From: Oscillibacter sp.
GTDB taxonomy: Bacteria > Bacillota > Clostridia > Oscillospirales > Oscillospiraceae
Assembly: GCA_003487665.1 (NCBI GenBank)
Contig: DNFA01000009.1
Location: 20,295 to 48,290, forward strand
DNA: 27,996 nucleotides
Direction: 5' to 3'
The number at the start of each line of letters is the position of its first letter. Within the stretch, counting starts at the first letter, position 1. Positions 24,689 through 27,996 of this stretch are shown here, one piece after another. A program made the translations under genes and the position numbers. The notes beneath the pieces are model-generated. The model had not been told where the DNA came from and made no database searches. It worked only from the letters and a program-made list of their open reading frames with translations.

Positions 24689-25336
24689 CTACAGACGGAA
24701 GCACTTTTTCAGTGCCGTATACTCGCCCAGCACCAGCAGCGTCAGACTGCCGTCCAGCACCGTTTCCGGCGAGATGGTCACGTCGGTTTTGCCGCTTCGC
24801 TTCACGCCGAGGATGTTGACGCCGTACCTTTTGCGGACATCCAGTTCGCCGATGCTGTGCCCCTGCCAGCTGTCCGGCACAGCGACCTCGATGATGGCGT
24901 GCTTCTCGTCCAGCTCTATGTAGCTGAAGATGTGGTTGGCTGTGTAGCGGATGGCCGCCCACTTCGCCAGCTGTTTTTCCGGGTATGTCACCGCGTCCGC
25001 GCCGTTGCGCAGCAGGAACTTCGCCTGCACGTCACGCTCCGCGCGGGACACCACATACTTTGCCCCCAGCTCCTTTAGCAGAGACGTCGTTTCCAGCGAG
25101 TTCTGGAAATTTCCACTGATGGTGACGTAGCAGACATCGTAGTTGCTGACGCCCAACGAGCGCAGGAAATCCACGCGGGTACTGTCGCCGATCTGCGCGT
25201 TGGTGACGAATGGCATACACTCGTTGACGCGCTCCTCGTCTCTGTCCACCGCCATGACCTGATGCCCCAGCTCGCTCAGCTGCATGGCGAGATGCCGCCC
25301 GAAGCGGCCGAGTCCGATCAATAATACGTTTTTCAT
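24689..25336 (-). CDS. ktrA: Potassium uptake regulatory subunit KtrA/TrkA (RCK protein)
   Basis: A 215-aa cytoplasmic protein that gates the KtrB channel in response to nucleotides. The RCK_N Rossmann fold starts with LIGLGRFGRHLA (Gly8, Gly10, Gly13) and has the acidic Asp31 at the end of the second strand (AVDRDEERV), which fits NAD(H)/ATP-type ligands. The RCK_C domain spans about 135-215 (IIEVAVPDSWQGHSIGELDVR). One RCK_N/RCK_C pair is the KtrA layout; E. coli TrkA has two. It lies 12 nt downstream of ktrB in one operon, and GAAAGGAG precedes the ATG. Confidence 0.93.
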   Translation of the reverse strand: MKNVLLIGLGRFGRHLAMQLSELGHQVMAVDRDEERVNECMPFVTNAQIGDSTRVDFLRSLGVSNYDVCYVTISGNFQNSLETTSLLKELGAKYVVSRAERDVQAKFLLRNGADAVTYPEKQLAKWAAIRYTANHIFSYIELDEKHAIIEVAVPDSWQGHSIGELDVRKRYGVNILGVKRSGKTDVTISPETVLDGSLTLLVLGEYTALKKCFRL

Positions 25337-25348
25337 CGTGCGCTCCTT

Positions 25349-26689
25349 TCAGCCTACGGTGATCATTTCTTTGGGACACCGGGCGCAGGTGAGATCGTGC
25401 CCGGAAAACGCGGCGTAGATCAACGTCAGTCCACCCACGCGTCCGAAAAACATCAGCAGGATCAGCACCGCCTGTGACAGCGTGCCAAGCTGCGGCGTCA
25501 GTCCCAGTGTCAGCCCCACCGTTCCGGCGGCGGAAGCCGTTTCATAGAGGCAGACGCCAAGCGGCAGTCCCTCCGCTGCGCTGATGACCGCCGCACCCGC
25601 GAAGGTCAGTCCCAGATACAGCAGCAGGATGGCGGCGGCGTTTTTGACCGCGGAATTCTCCAGCCGGCGGCCAAAAAGCTGCGGCTCTTCCCGCCGGTGA
25701 AAAACGGCGGCGGCGTTGGCAGCCAGCACCGCCAGCGTCGTGACCTTTATGCCGCCCGCCGTGGAGCCGGGCGCGCCGCCGGTCAGCATCAGCAAAATCG
25801 TGACCGCCTGCGAGGTATCGCCCATCTTCGTCAGATCCGCGGTGTTGTAGCCGGCTGTCCGCGGCGTGACCGCCTGAAAGAGAGACGCCAGCACCCTTTC
25901 CCCTGTGGGCAGGGCGGCAAAGTCCGTCAGAAAGAACAAGGTCGCCGGAAGCACGATCAGCAGCGCCGTCGTGCTCAGGATGACCTTGCTCTGCATCCGA
26001 TACCGCCGCAGGTGCAGCCGGTGGGTGCAGACGTCATCCCACGTCAGAAAGCCGATGCCGCCCACGATGATCAGCAGCATAATGACGATGTTGACCAGCG
26101 GGTCGGCCATGTACGCCGTCAGGGACGGGTAGAGGGCATCTGCCCGCCCCAGAATATCAAAGCCCGCGTTGCAGAAGGCGGAAATGGAGTGAAATATTGC
26201 CATCCACACGCCCCGCAGACCATAGTCCCGGCAGAACGCCGGCAGCAGCGCGAGAGCCCCGACCAGCTCCACAAGGAACGTTCCCTTGAGGATGAACCGC
26301 GTCAGGCGCACGATGCCGCCCACCGCCGGAGCGGAAATGGCATCCTGCATGGCGCTGCGCTCCTTCAGTGAGATGTTTCTGCCGGAGAGCATCAGAAACG
26401 TTACAGCAGCGGTGATGACGCCTAAGCCGCCGACCTGGATCAGCAGCAGGATCACCGTCTGACCGAAGCCGGACCAGTAGCTGCCGGTGTCCTGTACCAC
26501 CAGTCCCGTCACACAGACCGCAGAGGTGGAGGTAAACAGCGCCTCGTGAAACGGCGTCCATGTGCGGCTTGCGGCGGCGATGGGCAGCATCAGCACCAGC
26601 GCGCCCAGCAGGATGACGCCCGCAAAGCCCAGGATCATGATCTGAAAGGACGTCAGGCGGCGTTTCAGACGGAAAACGGTCTCTGCCAC
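25349..26689 (-). CDS. ktrB: Potassium uptake membrane subunit KtrB/TrkH
   Basis: A 446-aa channel-like K+ transporter with four pore repeats. The four filter regions are readable: TSTSAVCVTGL, SISAFCNAGF, VTPRTAGYNT and TASAAGTVGL. GAPGSTAGGIKVTT is the conserved intramembrane/gate segment. It imports K+, often driven or modulated by Na+, and is controlled by the RCK protein encoded downstream. The start is set at GTG 26689 because GAGGAGG lies 8 nt upstream; an in-frame ATG at 26734 lies upstream of the likely transcription start and so cannot be used from that promoter. Confidence 0.92.
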   Translation of the reverse strand: MAETVFRLKRRLTSFQIMILGFAGVILLGALVLMLPIAAASRTWTPFHEALFTSTSAVCVTGLVVQDTGSYWSGFGQTVILLLIQVGGLGVITAAVTFLMLSGRNISLKERSAMQDAISAPAVGGIVRLTRFILKGTFLVELVGALALLPAFCRDYGLRGVWMAIFHSISAFCNAGFDILGRADALYPSLTAYMADPLVNIVIMLLIIVGGIGFLTWDDVCTHRLHLRRYRMQSKVILSTTALLIVLPATLFFLTDFAALPTGERVLASLFQAVTPRTAGYNTADLTKMGDTSQAVTILLMLTGGAPGSTAGGIKVTTLAVLAANAAAVFHRREEPQLFGRRLENSAVKNAAAILLLYLGLTFAGAAVISAAEGLPLGVCLYETASAAGTVGLTLGLTPQLGTLSQAVLILLMFFGRVGGLTLIYAAFSGHDLTCARCPKEMITVG

Positions 26690-26734
26690 GGTATGCACCT
26701 CCTCGAACCGACGATCGCCCCGATTTTTCCACAC

Positions 26735-26763
26735 AGTATAGCACGGTTTTTGTATTGTGTCTA
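26735..26763 (-). promoter_or_regulatory. Sigma-A promoter of ktrB-ktrA
   Basis: On the - strand: TAGACA (26758-26763), a 17-nt spacer and TATACT (26735-26740). Transcription would start near 26728, giving a leader of about 40 nt before GTG 26689. No c-di-AMP (ydaO) riboswitch fits in such a short leader. Confidence 0.75.
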
Positions 26764-26899
26764 TGTAGGTTTTGTTAAGCTTTTCGTTTTAGACGGCAGG
26801 AACCGTTCTTGGCTCGCTGTGCAGGGTCTTGGAGTGAATATGCAAACCGATGCGTCATCTTCTATCTGGAAGATCGCAGCACCCTCGGTGAACGCCCCC
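26764..26899. other. Spacer without a recognisable feature
   Basis: AT-richer DNA between the ktr promoter and the small ORF at 26900. Short + strand frames run through it but lack a ribosome binding site and coding character. I see no RNA gene or terminator here. Confidence 0.5.
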
Positions 26900-27268
26900 C
26901 TACTCCGCCGCATCCTCAAGGCCCAGCAGCTGTGCGGGCAGGGTCTGCGTCATGCTGCGCAGTGCATCGCGGCTCACGCCGTGCTCCTCCATCTCGTGAA
27001 GATATTGCGCCATTGCATATTCCCACGGCGGATCCGCCGGGTCGCCGCAGTCGGTGGACAGGATCGTGCTGCCCGCCGCGTTGGTGGTATCGTTATACAT
27101 CAGGGAGGCGCGAAAAAGCGCCGGCTCTTCAACCGTTGCACGGGTAGGCAGCATGGCGCAAGGCAAAGCAACGACAAAAAACACAGAAAGCAGTTTTCCG
27201 GCAAAGCGTAGTGCATCGCTTCTTTTCGTTATATCGCTTTTTGCGGTTTTCGCTGCAACATCCGCCAT
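26900..27268 (-). CDS. Small hypothetical protein with one membrane helix (uncertain)
   Basis: A possible 122-aa protein. Residues 1-24 are basic and Ala-rich, residues about 26-42 (LLSVFFVVALPCAML) are hydrophobic, and the rest is acidic (YNDTTNAAGSTILSTDCGD, then YAMAQYLHEMEEHGVSRDAL). No good ribosome binding site precedes the ATG at 27268. The same frame continues upstream through one TGA into a fragment resembling the start of IS66 TnpA, so it may be a chimeric or decaying gene. The acidic C-terminal half looks protein-like. I do not recognise the family. Confidence 0.4.
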   Translation of the reverse strand: MADVAAKTAKSDITKRSDALRFAGKLLSVFFVVALPCAMLPTRATVEEPALFRASLMYNDTTNAAGSTILSTDCGDPADPPWEYAMAQYLHEMEEHGVSRDALRSMTQTLPAQLLGLEDAAE

Positions 27269-27277
27269 CTGCGGACT

Positions 27278-27340
27278 TCAGCGTATATACATGCTCCATT
27301 TCTGTTTCTTGGCTTCGTGTTTCAGCTCATTGCTCGTCAT
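27278..27340 (-). pseudogene. Remnant of an IS66-type accessory protein (TnpA) start
   Basis: A 20-codon reading frame with a weak ribosome binding site (AAGGTGTG) begins MTSNELKHEAKK and ends WSMYIR before TGA. From knowledge of the family, this resembles the first 20 residues of IS66-group TnpA proteins, which start M-T-x-x-E-L-K and have a W-x-x-x-I-R near residue 15-20. Everything after residue 20 is missing or replaced. It is likely a scar of an element that decayed or recombined. The match is short and was judged by eye. Confidence 0.45.
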
Positions 27341-27362
27341 CTGCTTCACACCTTGAATGTTA

Positions 27363-27396
27363 TAGTGGTGGGAAGCTTCACAGCTCCCCACCACTA
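27363..27396. other. Hairpin upstream of the TnpA-like remnant
   Basis: TAGTGGTGGGAAGCT and AGCTCCCCACCACTA pair at 14 of 15 positions around a TCAC loop. No T-run follows on either strand. It lies 23 nt upstream of the TnpA-like start and may be part of the same mobile-element remnant. Confidence 0.55.
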
Positions 27397-27499
27397 TTGT
27401 CTCTTGTGTGTCCAGTCGCTCTTATCTTTGACGGTTATGTCGCTTCGCCGTTTAGCGCCCCGGAGGGCGGAAATCCGGCAGAGTCCGTAAATTGTCAAA

Positions 27500-27535
27500 G
27501 AGGGGACGGTCCGGGACTGACCCGAACCGTCCCTC
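27500..27535 (-). terminator. Probable terminator of the last surface-protein gene
   Basis: GAGGGACGGTTCGGG and CCCGGACCGTCCCCTC (- strand reading) form a stem of about 15 bp with one bulge and one wobble pair, a 5-nt loop, and a weak CTTTG tail. It lies 31 nt after the stop at 27567. The stretch 27397-27499 beside it shows no gene. Confidence 0.6.
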
Positions 27536-27566
27536 TACTCAAGGTTTGGTATTGCGCGTTATTGCC

Positions 27567-27995
27567 TTATGCCTTGCGGCACTTCTTGCTGACCACAGCG
27601 GTACCCATCAGGGAGCTGACGGCCATCACCGCATACAGCGCGATACCGGCGTCCGCCGTCTTGGGGGTGCCATCCGCCTTGATGGTGAACGTGCCCGTGC
27701 TCACATGGGTGGCATTCTCGATCTTAATTGTATACGTACCGGCTTTCAGGGTGGCCAGATACGCATCGGTCAGCGTCACGATGCTGCCGCTGCCATTGCT
27801 GCTGACGGTGTAGTACTTGCTGTCCAGCTTCTTGCCGTTAACAGTCACCCTGGTGATGCTGTCGGCGGGCAGGTCGGTGGTGAAGGACATCCCGGAGGTG
27901 TAGGAGCTGCCGGAGCCGGAGCTGGAGCCGCCGCCAGTGGAGCCGCCGCCAGTGGTGCCGCCACCAGTGGTGCCGCCGCCAGTGGTGCTGCCGCC
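27567..27995 (-). CDS. C-terminal part of a surface protein: Gly/Thr/Ser repeat, X2/Ig-like domain, degenerate sorting signal (partial)
   Basis: The frame is open to the end of the window, so the start is outside. The 142 visible residues begin with a Gly/Thr/Ser linker made of five-residue repeats (TTGGG type), then SSGSGSSYTSG. A domain of about 75 residues follows (ADSITRVTVNGKKLDSKYY, then IVTLTDAYLATLKAGTYTI), which resembles the X2/Ig-like modules of cell-surface and carbohydrate-active proteins. The end is PKTADAG, a hydrophobic helix (ALYAVMAVSSLMG) and a basic tail (KKCRKA). This is a sortase-type signal in which the usual Thr-Gly appears as Thr-Ala. The internal ATG at 27890 is not taken as the start because the repeat frame continues upstream of it. 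Confidence 0.75.
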   Translation of the reverse strand, partial: GGSTTGGGTTGGGTTGGGSTGGGSSSGSGSSYTSGMSFTTDLPADSITRVTVNGKKLDSKYYTVSSNGSGSIVTLTDAYLATLKAGTYTIKIENATHVSTGTFTIKADGTPKTADAGIALYAVMAVSSLMGTAVVSKKCRKA

Positions 27996-27996
27996 A
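27927..27996. repeat. 15-bp tandem repeat coding a Gly/Thr linker
   Basis: About four and a half copies of a 15-nt unit (GCCGCCGCCAGTGGT, with single-base variants) run to the window end. On the - strand it codes for repeats of Thr-Thr/Ser-Gly-Gly-Gly. The array may continue beyond the window. Such a repeat can change copy number by slippage without breaking the frame, because 15 is a multiple of three. Confidence 0.85.

Noticed and set aside
26689..26735. c-di-AMP riboswitch upstream of ktrB
   Set aside because: The leader between the promoter and GTG start is only about 40 nt, too short for the ydaO aptamer.
27211..27813. 200-codon + strand frame near the window end
   Set aside because: It crosses two hairpins, lies antisense to the better-supported surface protein, and has no ribosome binding site or domain.
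27927..27996. Short tandem array considered as a CRISPR
   Set aside because: Unit is 15 bp without spacers and translates in frame as a Gly/Thr linker; no cas genes nearby.

Overview
The window looks like chromosomal DNA of a GC-rich member of the Clostridia, probably of the Oscillospiraceae type found in the gut. This is an inference from gene content and style: a Gram-positive dcw cluster with a PASTA-bearing penicillin-binding protein, no ftsA between ftsQ and ftsZ, ECF transport, sortase-type surface proteins, sigma-A promoters close to consensus, and short palindromic repeats in the spacers. No taxonomic marker gene is complete here.

Bases 1-11748 (+ strand) hold a condensed division and cell wall (dcw) cluster: 3' end of rsmH, ftsL, ftsI/spoVD-type transpeptidase, murE (meso-DAP type), mraY, ftsW, murG, murA, ftsQ/divIB and ftsZ. 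The classical members murF, murD, murC and ftsA are absent from their usual places. ftsZ has its own strong promoter at 10502-10530. Several spacers carry hairpins or palindromic elements. The clearest is a 102-bp imperfect palindrome between murE and mraY, inside a segment flanked by an exact 20-bp direct repeat.

Bases 11752-16740 (- strand) hold a zinc-ribbon membrane protein with its own promoter, then a vitamin B12 uptake unit. That unit reads, in transcription order: a perfect-consensus promoter, a cobalamin riboswitch, an intrinsic terminator, a separate EcfT protein, and an 880-aa protein that fuses two ECF ATPase domains to a membrane S-component-like domain.

Bases 16748-21602 hold a ZIP metal transporter (-), a SulP anion transporter with STAS domain (+), an unrecognised two-TM protein (+) and proC (+). 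The last two genes are driven by two near-identical promoters about 1.3 kb apart.

Bases 21654-27996 hold a secreted protein with four lamin-tail domains, a propeller-like region and a sortase-like C-terminus (+). It converges on a ktrB-ktrA potassium uptake operon (-). Next come a small hypothetical ORF and a short remnant resembling an IS66 tnpA start. The window ends in the C-terminal part of another surface protein (-) with a Gly/Thr tandem repeat, an X2/Ig-like domain and a degenerate sorting signal.

No rRNA, tRNA, CRISPR array or intact transposase gene was seen.
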